In this document: piece after piece, positions 11,228 to 22,724 of the stretch | Layout: every line of letters starts with the position of its first letter | Position numbering within the stretch: position 1 is the first letter of the stretch | Source of the DNA: Triangularia verruculosa | Lineage: Eukaryota; Ascomycota; Sordariomycetes; Sordariales; Podosporaceae | DNA: 64,000 bases | Reading direction: 5' to 3' | Assembly (NCBI GenBank): GCA_033296885.1 | Contig: MU863981.1 | Coordinates: 1 to 64,000 of the forward strand | Program-made: the position numbers and the translations under genes | The notes under the pieces: generated by a model | Database searches by the model: none | Seen by the model: only the letters and a program-made list of their open reading frames with translations | Told to the model about the DNA's origin: nothing

Positions 11228-13449
11228 TTGTACAGGTCAGGTTAGGTATTGGGGTTTCAATTACAAAATATCGGTGCATTAGGTGGAAAAAGATCGATGA
11301 ACGGAAATTGGAAATGGTCATACTGGTCAGGCGAAAAGTGTTGGCAAAACAAGAAGGAAAACCTGTTTGAAAAGGATGGCGATAGTGACGGCGATAGCAA
11401 CGGCATTTTTCATGCCAAGTTGTTAATACTTGCTCTCTTTCCATGATTCCAGCCCTCTCGTAGCGCGGTATCTAGCAGGTGTGTTTCGGGTGGCTGCTTT
11501 CTGACAGCAACTTGTTGCTTCGTTGTATCTCCTTGATAGGTTGGAAAGACCTGCTTCTCCTGCGTGTCCAGCATCCGTATAATGCATACCTATGCATGGC
11601 TTACAAGTTAAGGATCCATGTCCACTTCAACTGGAATTCTCGACAGGCAAGGTAGGTGGCAAGATCTCGGGTGCTGCCTTCCCTCTACCTACCGAAGCCC
11701 TTATAGGTCTCTTAGGCAGTCACAGCCGGGAAGTGCCCTGACCGCAAGATGGCGGGATCGACAGGCACTCGAACTCCACCGTGAAAACCTGGTAGGTAAG
11801 GTGGGTATGACTGAGGAAGGAGTGGTTGAGATTTCGACTCCCATGAAGAACCCTTACCCACATTCGACTTCCAATAAGAGCCGATGATTACAATTACCTA
11901 TCACGGTTACGGCTCGCCCAGCTTGCCGATCGAATCAGACGTCGACCCGATGATGCGTCATGGAACGCCGAGTCTGGTCTCTGCATGCAGGGCTGCTGCT
12001 CTGTCGGGCTTGATCAAATCCAGACGTCTGTACATTCACCGGTCCCGCCAAGAACTGCTCTCTTGCCTCTTTCTACACTGGTATCCTACCTCGTCCTGCT
12101 AACCCAGACTATTGCTGTGAGGCTGACTCCAAAAGTTCCATGCGGAGATGCCCCTAATCCTCGCCCATATCCGCTCGCGCTATCCCCTTTCTTGAACTTG
12201 GATCAACCCCGCGCACCTCGGAAAAACGAGGGTATAATACCCGACAACCGTTCAACCGGAACTTTGGAACCGCCTCTCAAACCCACGAGGAGGGCGTCGA
12301 GGATGTAGTGTGACACGAGTGCCATGTCTCGAACTGGAAGAAGCAGGGACTCACGTCATCCCGGACTTTGTCTGCTTGCGAACGTGGCATTCGTGGTTTC
12401 CCCCCTCGTGGGAAACAAGACCATGTTGTTCTAGATGCGCCGTGTCTCACCTCGTCGGCCAGGTGCCGAGTGCAAGAAAACACAGAGCCAGCGAGTGGTA
12501 GCCTCCCCGGGAACCTGAACGAGTTTGATTCCAGGTCCTTTCTGCAAAATGCAGATGGATCTTGAAAACTCGGCTCTGATTTCTCACCAGAGCAATGATA
12601 CCCAAAGCTGCATTTTGTTCGAGAAGAGAAGCCACCAGGATGGCATAGCGCCCAATCACACCGCGGTAGCTTCAGCGCCTCCAGGGGTCAATCAAGTCGA
12701 TTGTTCGAAAGCACTCGACGCCACGATTCTAGGGCTGAATCGGCAGTTACCGCAATGGCATGATCAGCGAGCCGAATCGAACCACAGGTATATTTCTGAT
12801 GGGATACTGACCAATCTCCACCGTGACAGCCACTGAATGTGTCTACGTACAGCAGCCCTTGACAACCAATGTCGATCTCCCGCTCTGCCGGCTCTCGATT
12901 GGGATCCGGCACAAACCACCACCAGTTCGGGGCTGGACCTCGAGGAGCAATGGATTTCACATCGATTGATTCAGAGACACTGGCCTGACCATTTTCTTGG
13001 ACAGATCTTGGCTGGAAACTTGCATCTTCCCCGAACAGGCTCGGGCCGCTGCCAACTTATGGTCAGATATGCGCGTCCCCTTGCTTCCAGACAGGAGTAT
13101 CATCGGCCGCTACCCGTGTGTCGAGGTGCAGCATTGGTCAAGCCACTGGTACAATGTCCGTTTTCGATTCAAACACTGTACCCAGTTGAGCGATGGAGGC
13201 AACGCCTCTCCGAGTCTTCAGACTGGTCTCGCAGAAGAAAAGTCCGCAGCGATGTAGCTGGGTTCCTTACCTTTGCAAACAGCGGCTTGTTACGTATGTT
13301 GGTCACACGAAAGGGGGACGGTTCGTGATATAAGTTCGCCATGCTTCGGACCTCATGTGCCGGCGTCATGGCCTCGATCAGTGCCGTGGACATGCCTTAT
13401 AGCTCACAACCACTTTCCAATCCCCAGACTTGCCCTTTCTGTCTCCAGC
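11228..13449. other. 2.2 kb spacer between the two bHLH genes
   Basis: No supported gene. Plus-strand frames such as 12837-13328 and 11985-12308 have no domain or splice logic. The spacer must hold the 3' end of the first bHLH gene and the promoter of the second. Confidence 0.5.
13329..13334 (+). promoter_or_regulatory. TATA-like box of second bHLH gene
   Basis: TATAAG lies about 120 nt upstream of the proposed ATG at 13450, a usual distance in filamentous fungi. Confidence 0.4.
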
Positions 13450-14896
13450 ATGGACAACAATTATTATGGTGGGCATTATGATGACGAAGACTCACAGGTA
13501 CGACCAAACTTCTTGACAGAGATACCCTGATTTCACTTCCATTTCGTTAGCTCTCTCTGGGCTATCTATATGTCGACAAAGCTGCACGGTGACGTTGTCA
13601 GGACCATCTGGATCGGTTCGGGCCCCCGGTCCCTTGCCGAAACCGTTGAGATGGCATGACTGGTAGCTTCAATGCGCCATATCGTATTTATAGCAGCTGT
13701 TCCGTTTTTGACAAGATTCGGCTATTCATGAGGGGTGACCTCTTGTTGCAGCGCAGTGACCTCAGCTGACAACCAACCAGAATCTTCCATATCATGGATC
13801 TTTCAGAATCCAAGAGCAAGGACATGTCGGCGCATTGCAGTCTTTTCCTATCTCGGCCCCTCATGGGACATCCATCTCGATCTCACCGACTGCTTCCTTC
13901 GATGCCTCTGGCGTATATGGGGACTATGCTGCGCGAGGAATGCCTTCCCATATGCCAGATACCTCCTATTATGCTACCCCCGAGCCAGCATCTGCATTTG
14001 ACGCCACTACCCTTGAAATCTCCTCTGTTCCACAGGGCTTTTCCTTCGGTCAGATACAGGACGAGCCTGAAGAGCTTATGAATCACGGCCCTCCTCTGAC
14101 AGGCTGGGACTCCCGCTTTCAGTCCTTCACCCCATACCAAGAAGATCATCATCTTGTCTCATCAGTTGATATGGATGGGAACAGCAATGTCCTCAACCAA
14201 CGTCCGACCTCTGGCAAACGTCGGGGAGACTTGACCATTGAGACCATGACAATGAACACAACCAGCGCCCAAAGCGGCAGTCGGCCTCACAAATCGGCCA
14301 GAAGAAGCAGAGGCAAGAGACCGTCAGCTCCCACGACCGGTCTCTCCTCTCCCACGAGCCAGTCCACAATCTCTTCCCTCGGCAGCGGTGGCAGCGGCAG
14401 CGCAGCACCCAACGTTTTTCCCGAAGACTATGACTCGGGGCAAGACCATTATCCTCAAGCAGCAGCAGCAGCAGCAACAGGATCTTCGTCATCGTCAACA
14501 CACAAGCAGAGTCACAACGCTCGCACCCGGCATAACATGGTGGAGCAAAAGTACCGCCATAGGCTCAACACGCACTTTGACAAGCTGCTCGAGGTGCTGC
14601 CGTCTGGCGGTGTAGCTGGCGGTGGGATGGGCGATACGTACCAGACCTATGGCCAGCAAGGTGGCGGAGCGTTGGCGTTGCGGAGGGAGGGTCCGAGTCT
14701 GGAGAGGGAGAGGAAGGTGAGTAAAGCCGAGGTGCTGGATCGGGCGAGGTTGTACATTCAGACGCTGGAGAATGAGCATGTGAGGCTGCAGCGGGAGAGG
14801 GAGGGGCTGAGGGGGCTGTGGGAGGCGTATTATGAGAGGGCTGCAGCTATGGGGCAGCCTGGGACGCAGGAATTGGGTGGCCAGGGGCAGCCATGA
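13450..14896 (+). CDS. bHLH transcription factor (second of two related copies)
   Basis: Two exons, 13450-13497 and 13841-14896, giving 367 aa. The first exon encodes 16 residues ending DEDSQ, with donor GTACGA. The phase-0 acceptor is ATTGCAG at 13840, leaving a rather long 343 nt intron. An earlier TTTCAG would need another phase. The bHLH lies at about residues 245-335. Its basic region NARTRHNMVEQKYRHRLN has the HNxxExxxR DNA-contact pattern. Helix 1 is FDKLLEVLP, and a Gly-rich loop of about 40 residues leads to helix 2 at VSKAEVLDRARLYIQTLE, with an Arg/Glu/Leu-rich extension. The basic region, the KAEVLD block and the gene structure (tiny first exon, C-terminal bHLH) match the gene 2.2 kb upstream, so the two are probably paralogues. 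A GCA-repeat Ala run and Ser runs lie before the domain. Confidence 0.8.
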
Positions 14897-15581
14897 TGTT
14901 TTCAAACGGGCGGTTTGGTGGAGGTGGTTTTCTTTGTTTACCCCAACATGAGTGGATATGTGGAAGGGGGGGAATATGGGTTGGAGCATATGTTATACCC
15001 CGAACAGTCAATTTGGACTTTGTTTGTATAAAGGAGGTTCGGTTCTTGTGTTTGCGGCGTTTGACTGGTTAGATAATTTGGTGTTGGTAGATGAATGCAG
15101 GAAGAATTCTTTTACACTGCTTTGATTTCCAGGATTCAATGGATAAAAGTCTCCATGATGTCTTTTGAGCAGTATGCCTGTAAAGGGCAAGAAACCCGAG
15201 ACATGGTGGTTTTCAGCTGATATGCAAGTTCCAGGTCATTCTAATACCTGATTAAAGGTGAGATATGTTGGGGGTGGAGGGGGAAATAATTTCAGAATCG
15301 TGACGAAGGCGACTGGGCTGATTGTGGGATGAAAGGATGCGTTCGGCCTTGAGTGTTTTGGCCATTTGTATCTGCATGATCCATATTGTCCAAGACCTTT
15401 GAGATACCTAGGAATTAATGAAGTAATCAATAACAAATTCAGAATATGATATAACAGTATTCCACCAACGCCTGTTCACCCTGTGCAGCTACCCAAACCA
15501 GTAGTTGACACCCCTCATTTTCAACACATGCAGACACGTCATTGGAAATTGACCACCGCCTCCAAAAAAAAGCACAATCAT
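14897..15581. other. Convergent 3' flanks of bHLH-2 and HIR3
   Basis: This 685 nt stretch lies between two converging genes. It is fairly AT-rich and holds no supported gene. It should contain both polyadenylation regions. Confidence 0.6.
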
Positions 15582-18500
15582 CTACTCAACATCCGGCTGA
15601 CCCCCCTCATCTTCCCCCTCCTCCTCCTCCTCTTCCGTCCCCTCCTCATCATCCTCCCCACCAGGCACCCCAATCGTCCCAGCAGACCGATCATGTCCAT
15701 CCTCTTCCTCTTCTTCTTCCGCCTCATCCTCATTCCCATCTTCCTCCTCCTCTTCTTCCTCCTCCTCCTCCCCATCTTCCTCATCCTCATCCTCGTCATC
15801 CTCATCATCAGCCTGCTCCCCGTCTTCCACCTCCTCTTCCACTTCCACTTCTGCTTGCTCATGGTCCGACCTCGGCCCCACATCTTCCATCTCCGTATCG
15901 ATCAATTCCTGATCTGCCCCATCTTCAGCGTGGGTATCTTCCCCTTCCTCTTCTTCTTCTTCATCCCCTTCTTCTTCCTCTTCATCATCCATGTTTTCAT
16001 CAGCCACCTCAGCAGTCTGATCCCCTTCTTCCATGATCGTCCCCCCCTCCTCTTCCCCTTCCAAAACGGTTGCACCCTCTTCCCCTTCTTCTTCTTCTTC
16101 TTCTTCTTCTCCTTCTTCTTCCTCTTCTTCTTCCTCTTCCTCCTCCTCTTCCTCACTCTCCTCCTTGGCAGCCTCAACGCTCCTCCGCCCCAGATTAGGA
16201 AACAGCAAGCTCGCCGGTATATCATCCTCATAATCCGCCGGCACATCGCTCAAATCGCTCTCATCATCCGCATCATCATGGAAACTCCTCGGCGGCGTCC
16301 AAATCTCGCTCCCGTCCACCTGCATCCCCCCGCCGCCCGTGCCGTTGATAACGCTGGCCTTACTCGGTTTCCTGGAATGACCACCACCAACACCACCACC
16401 GGCTGTTGTAGCCGCCCCAGCCCCAGCAGCAACAGCAGCAGCATCCTTCATCTCCACATCTCCTTCCTCCTCCTCACCATGCTGCGACCCGCCCTCGTCT
16501 TCATCACTTTCATGGGAAGTCGGCCCGCCGTTTCTACCAGAGAGCGAACCTCTGACCCGGGAAGTGCCACTGACAGCTGACTTCGGCGCCTCGGCCGCGC
16601 GGAGGACAGCTTGCACTGCATCGTCTGCCTTGCGGAGGATGTTAGGGCGGCGGACGCCCGATCGGTGATTGCGCGGTGCGGCATCGCCGGCAACAGAGGC
16701 CTTTTCAGATCGGTCTGGCTGTTCAGACACTGCACGGAGGGATCCGAGAACGGTGGGTTTCTCGCCGCCGTCTTGAACAACCAGATTCTGCAAGAGCTTG
16801 CTTTTGAGTTCTGCCGCGGCGACGCCATCCTGCAATGCCGCCGGGGTCTGTGAACCGTCTTGGCTGGGCTGAGCATCTGTGGAAGGTTCCGCCGGCGGGC
16901 GAGGAAGCTCAGGTTTGACGTCTAGATAAATGCTCGAGTAGCAGTCCGTGATGAGATCATCGATGAGACCCGCCTTCATCAGGTTGGCATTCAGCTTCTT
17001 GAGCTCCACTGCCTCCTTCATGGCATTGAGGGCCGGGTGGTTCTCGGCCGCGGGCGTGGTGGCCCACTCGGTGATCTTCTCACCGACAACGTCAAAGTCT
17101 TCGGGGTTCAGTGTCTTGAACGCATCCTCGCCTGCCAATGGGACGCTGAACGTCTGCCGAACCAGCTTGACGTAGATCTGAACGCAGAACTGCCAGAGCT
17201 CGTTGAAGTAGTAAAAGTCTGCGCCGCGCTTCCGGATACGTCGGAGGACGGCCTCGAGGTTGGTGCGATCGTTCAAGGCGGCCAGCAGCTTTGCCACGTA
17301 CTTGATGTAGCGCCAGGTGTAGACGTAATGACGGCCAGGGCGCTCTGCGTCGCACTTCCAGACGTTCATGACCATGGTCTTTGTAAACATGTTTTCCCGC
17401 AGGACAGCAAAAGCCGCCTTGGCGGCTTCGACATTGCTGACATCGTTCTCGTCCATCGAGTCGGGGAACAAGACGCGAGCGTGACGCATGATGATGCGGT
17501 GCTGCCAGTTGGACTTATCCTTATCTCGCAAAAACCGCAAGCATCTAATGATGTAAGCCTGCCACTCCTCGAGGGTCTTGACAGTAGCCTCTTTTCCACG
17601 ATCAATGGCGCAGGGCTGCCGCTGAAGAAGATTGGCAGCTTCCTGGGGAGGCAGATCTCCCCGACGAACCAGTTTGTCCACCACAGAGACAATCTTGTAG
17701 TGCGGCTCAAGAATCGGATCCTGACCATTGCGAGGCTTCGGCAAGGCCGACACCACCTCGACTGTCTTCTCGAGGGCTCTGAGTATCATCTTAACAGTGG
17801 GGCGGTGCTGGCGAGCCTTTTCGTGCAACTCTTCCGGCGCCTTTGTGTACATCTTCCAGAGACACTTGGCCACCATATAAGGGTTCTTCCAGTCCTTGGG
17901 CTTGCCCTCCATGGCCTTCCGGAACAAATGAGCCGCAAACTTCCAAACCTGATAATCAGTCATCTCGTTGTGCCGGATTCGTCGGAAAGTCTCGATGCCT
18001 TCTGGTTCGATAAACCATCGCTCCTGGTCGGAGTGCTTGAATGGTTCCATTGCAAACGGCTCGCGGCTAGAGGCGTACATTCGCATGCCAAACTCATGGT
18101 ACATATCATTCAGCGTTTGCTTTTCATCCTCTGATGCACCATAGGCAGCGGGGTCGGCTGACCAAGCATATGAATGAGACAAAGCCAGAGTGTAGCAGTG
18201 GATAGAGCTTCGCTGAAACTTAACAAGCTCAGCCCGGTCCTTGTTCATCTTGTCGGCACTCCAGAGGACAGATTCGTCCAGCTCATAGTCAAAACATTCG
18301 GCAAGACGGAACCATGCATCCCAGCGGTCTGGAGTGAACTGAAGCTGGAGGCGTAAATAAGTGGCACCGATACGGAGATCGTCAGTGGCGCCCGGGGTTT
18401 GACGCCTGGTCAGTTCAACACCCTTGAACTTGGTGAGACCAATCATGCCGAGGAGGAAGTACCACCCATGTTTTGCAGGGGCGCTATCCACGGTATTGAT

Positions 18501-21500
18501 GGTGACAGCATCGAGATCGATGCTGCCGTCAAGTGCCTGGAAAAGGTGCAAGGGATGAATAGGGGTTTTGAGGTATTCCGTGTAGTTGCGCAGATTGTGT
18601 GTCATCTGTGGATTGGATTTAGCAGTGCCAATGGCCTGCTGCATCCGCTCGATCGTAGTCTTGAGGTCCGATTTCAGGAGGTCCTTCATCGACATTCTGT
18701 TGGCGAGAACCGTAATCTTTTCAACAAGCTGCAGAGCTTGACGCTTCTCCAGGTTCTCGGGCTCACAGCCATGCTCCTGAACTTCCCAGATGCCGACTCC
18801 AAGTTTCAAGCCGTGTAAGTCATAAAGAACCTGTCCAAGGTAGTCTTCCCAGTTCTCAGTATTCCGCTGCTTGAGCAACTCGACTCGCATCATCTTGAGG
18901 AAGATCTTGTTGGACGATTTACAACTCTTGCGCAAACCAAGAACTTGGTGAACGGCGGCCAAGTATTCCGCCAAGTCGTTTTCGTAGTTGGGAAATGCAT
19001 CGCCGTGTTGGTGAATGCCGACCTTGATCATGGTGTACTGGAGCGACCAAGTCCTGACCTGCATCTCCTGAAGCTTATTCAGAAAAGGTCGCAGAGTCGA
19101 GTTGCTAGCCGGTGCCGGTTTCATACCGATGCGGGTCTCGTCTTCATACATGGCTGCTACATGAAGGAGACAATTGAGTTTGGCGAGGGCAGAAAGGGTC
19201 GATTTCAGGTGCTCCTCATCGATGATGTCGAATGCGCTGTTGTCGTTTAGAGCCAGATGAAGAGACTGTATGATCAAATCATCCAGAGCTTTGAGCATGC
19301 TCATGAAAAGACCTTTTCTCGGTTCAGCAGGTGTCTCAAGGTAGTCTCCATGTTCGAAATCGGTGATGATCGTTTCGATACTTCTCAAGAAACATGAGAA
19401 CTGTTTGGTGGTATACTTGATCTTGCCATAAGCCTCGCCCAATCGAGACCAGAGCAATAATCTGAGCTCGGTACTGCTCCGTTTGAGGAACTTCCATAGG
19501 TCCATTAGGCTCTGGCTTGCGCACTCCATGAGTGGAAACTTCTCTGGCTTCGGTCGTGATTGATCCCCGTTCACTCCATTGGATTCTGCTGCGCCAGTGA
19601 TCGTGATGTAAACGTTTTCGGGGTTCAAGACAGGCTCGAGGCTGTCGATCACAGAGGTTGGATCGCCCATATCCTCTTGGAACAGGCCCAAGAAGAAATC
19701 CATTGTTGTCAGTTTGGAGATCTCGCGTTCGGCTGCAGCGGGTGATATTTCAGGCATAACAGTGTTGTTAGGCAATGTGATCTCGCTCAGGGATGATTCC
19801 ACCAGATGATCGTACAAACTGTGCCAGCAATTGAGGATATGGTCTCGTGGTGTATCTTTGGCCAAGGTCGTCGCATACACTCCAGCCCACAGGAAGCGTG
19901 ACGAGAGTTCATCGTCTGGGTTGGGAGTGCGCCGCCTTGTGATCTCTGTTGTGAGATGCATCCACTTATCCACACACAACTGCGTCTCCATCTTGGAAGT
20001 TTCGTCAACAGTGCTGCTCTGACTAGTGCCGCGCTCATAGATGTCAAGGTGAAGCTCAAACAGCATGTGAGCCAGCTTAGCAAGCTCAAGAGGTGCTTCC
20101 CCCTCGGCCTGTTCATGACGTAGGCTGAGCTCATAAGTAATTCTCTCGTAGAGGCTAGACCCGAACAATGTGATAATGTGTAGTAGTGTGGTCTTGGTCT
20201 GATCCGACCACTTGGTCCCGGTGTAGGTGGGCATGAGAGTCCTGAGATACTCAAACGCCACATCTTCGATCGTATACCATCCACTGTTAATCTTCTCGAC
20301 GAAGCTCCTCATATTTTGCGTGTCGTCGAATGCTGGTGCCTCATTGGCTCGTTGAGATCCTGACTTTGTGTGTTCGAGGAAAGCTGAAAGGCTGAGCTGG
20401 GGCCGCTCCCGCTTGCTCAACAGCACAGTGGCATTCTCTTCGTCGAACTGGAGAATAGAATCTCGAAGATCCATGGTCGATAGATTCTGAATCTTTCCCA
20501 TGCGATCGTCAGATGCACATGAATCGAGAACCTCGGCGATCCTTCCCAATGTTACATGGTCCGTCACCCCGAGGTTCTCCAAAAGATTCTTGGTAGTTTG
20601 AAACAAATTCTGATCAGCGGCTTGTAACGGCTGGAGCTGTGTTGCAAGGAGTCTAGCAGGATCCATTATCTCTTCGGCCGCTGTTTCTCGACGTCCTGTC
20701 TCTCGCCGCCGCGTGCGTTTGCTCCGCTTGGACTCAGCAGCCTCTTCTTCTGGGGGATCGGGAAGTCCCGCCACTGACTGCGAGCGCTTTCTGGAAGGCA
20801 AAGTGCGCTCCTTGGCTGGGACTTCACTTGGAGACACAATCTCTGCTTCGGTTGGCTTAGGCTCCTCTTCACCAGCTTGTGGATCTCCAGACGGCCCATC
20901 TGAAGCTTGTTCTTCCTTCACTACACTTTCAGATGGTTTGTCTGGGAGCGGAGAAGAATCCGGAGGCAACAGCTGCATGTCAATTTCCATCTGAATGTCA
21001 TCGTCATTGGCTGCATCTGGAGCTTCCAAGAATATCGCCTGTCCCGAGAGCCCCTCTTCCTCGGCGAAGCTGGCTATCGCTCCTCCCAATTCCGTCCAGG
21101 AGCATGTTGGAGTGGAAATAACATGCCGTGGAATGCGAACGTCGGTGGTATGTTTCCTCGGCACTGCCAGTGATTTTGCAGGGTTCGGGAGAAATGGTAT
21201 TGGATCCTGATATCGCTTCAACATGGGCGGAAGTCCTCGTTCGACAAAAGGTTTCATTATTGGGTGGTCCAATGCATATCCATCCCCCAAAACTTGAAGC
21301 TGGTCCTTGAGATCTTCACCAGCGTACCCCTCTGCCAAAGATGGGGGCTCCACCTCGTCAACCGCAGGGTCATCGTCCAACTCGATGGCTGCCTCCAGAC
21401 TATAGCGACTGATCCGACTGCTCTTAAGAAAGGCGGCAATACGAGCGGTCTTCCTCCACAGCTCAGCATCCGAGGGATCACGGTCAAGCGCGGCGCTGAA

Positions 21501-22051
21501 GTCCTCCAATGCCTTCTTAGCATCGTCTAGCACAGCTGGGTCCTCGAGGGCGGCCGACTTGGCCACGGAAGCCTTGCGAATCTTGCGCTTAATACGATCC
21601 ACGATAAATTGACCATGATTTTTGTACGCCAAATAGAAGGCTTGCGGGAGTGTGCTGCTCAGACTGTCGGTTTCTGCGCCAGTGGCATCGAGCGCTGCCA
21701 CAAATGTGGGCTCAGCAGCAAGAATACCATCTTCGCCGGCTTCGGCTCGTTCGTACTCGGTCTTTGCCTCTGGGTATTTGAAGATTTCTGAGCCGAAAAG
21801 GGCGTTGTAGGCATCAGCGGCATCGTCGAAGAACTGGGGCCCTTGCGCATGGAGTTTGAGGGCGGTTTGGAACAGCTTCAGGGCATCTTCGACTTGGATA
21901 TCTCGTGTGTTGTCGATTTCTTCGTCAACGATGTCGTCGGGCTCGACATTGATAGCTTGAAAGGCGGGCTGCGCAGCGAGACGTTTAGTATGACTTCTTG
22001 GTATATCCATGGCTGCTTGATCTGAACAGTGAGAGACGGGAGACTTACCAT
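15582..22051 (-). CDS. HIR3: Histone transcription regulator 3 (HIR complex subunit Hir3/Cabin1 family)
   Basis: Predicted 2129 aa. The ATG (22051-22049) is the whole coding part of exon 1. It is followed directly by GTAAGT and an 80 nt intron (22048-21969) with a TACTAAAC branch site and GCGCAG acceptor. Exon 2 runs 21968-15582. The mature start MPAFQAINVEPDD matches the start I expect for fungal Hir3; the longer open frame from 22115 would translate the intron. The body is long, helical and TPR-like, for example the KLFQTALKLHAQGPQFFDDA block. A basic stretch with KRSKRTRRR near residue 435 could be a nuclear signal. The last 190 residues are extremely acidic, with long Glu runs encoded by a CTT/CTC-rich tract on the plus strand. 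Hir3 is a subunit of the HIR chaperone complex, which deposits H3-H4 independently of replication and represses histone genes. Confidence 0.9.
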
Positions 22052-22724
22052 CTTGACGCCAGCGGAGCACCCAACGGATTATGCAGTGCGCTGGATAAGG
22101 TTTCGGATCCGACAATGAACTTGTGCAATTGACTGTACGGCCATAAAATTAGGCCTGGAAAGCCCAAGTTGCTGGGTAGAAAAGCTTCAAAGTAGGCTAG
22201 GTATGCGCATGCTGGAAACTGTGCGTGCACCATGTCGACAGTCGATTGCTCCTCCAAATTGGAAGTCCAAATCGCGGTTGGCATTTCGAGACGCGCCATG
22301 CCTGCCGGCAACGTTTAATTGGCAGTCCCTTGGCACGGCCCGAGGATTGACGCTGCCTGTGACGACGGCGTAGGGTCCGTGCGTGACCTTACAGGGCAGG
22401 GACATCAATGCCATGGACCCACAGGAGCTGCCGGCTGCAGGAGACATTTGGCATTTGGGCCACTGTGCATCGCCGTGGCTTGTCACTCGAGCACAGCAAC
22501 ACCACTTCGGACTGGGGAGCAATCGGCCACCTCGTCGACACATCGTCACTTCGTCCAGTCTGACCCCGGCCCAGTAGACCTTCGCATAAATATACTAGTG
22601 CCTCTAGCAACCATCCCGTTTCAATCGCAACCATCCAATCCCACGGCCCGAGCTCTCTGCTGGCTTTGATCTCCTTGAGCTCAACTGGGGGGCACATCTC
22701 CGTCGCAACGGTGCATCCATCGTC
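22052..22724. promoter_or_regulatory. Divergent promoter region between HIR3 and the exomer gene
   Basis: This 673 nt region lies between two gene heads and must serve both promoters. No obvious ORF or TATA element stands out. Confidence 0.5.

Noticed and set aside
13498..13806. Earlier TTTCAG acceptor for bHLH-2
   Set aside because: It has a good branch site but needs phase 2, while exon 1 ends in phase 0; the later TTGCAG fits.
15483..16580. 365-codon plus-strand frame rich in Leu, Phe and Ile
   Set aside because: It is the complement of the GAG/GAA-rich acidic tail of HIR3; the hydrophobic look comes from CTT/CTC codons.
17037..18134. 365-codon plus-strand frame inside HIR3
   Set aside because: Antisense shadow of a clear Hir3 coding region with no domain.
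22052..22115. Upstream extension of HIR3 to an ATG at 22115
   Set aside because: It runs through a good intron (GTAAGT, TACTAAAC, GCGCAG), and the spliced start MPAFQAIN fits the family better.
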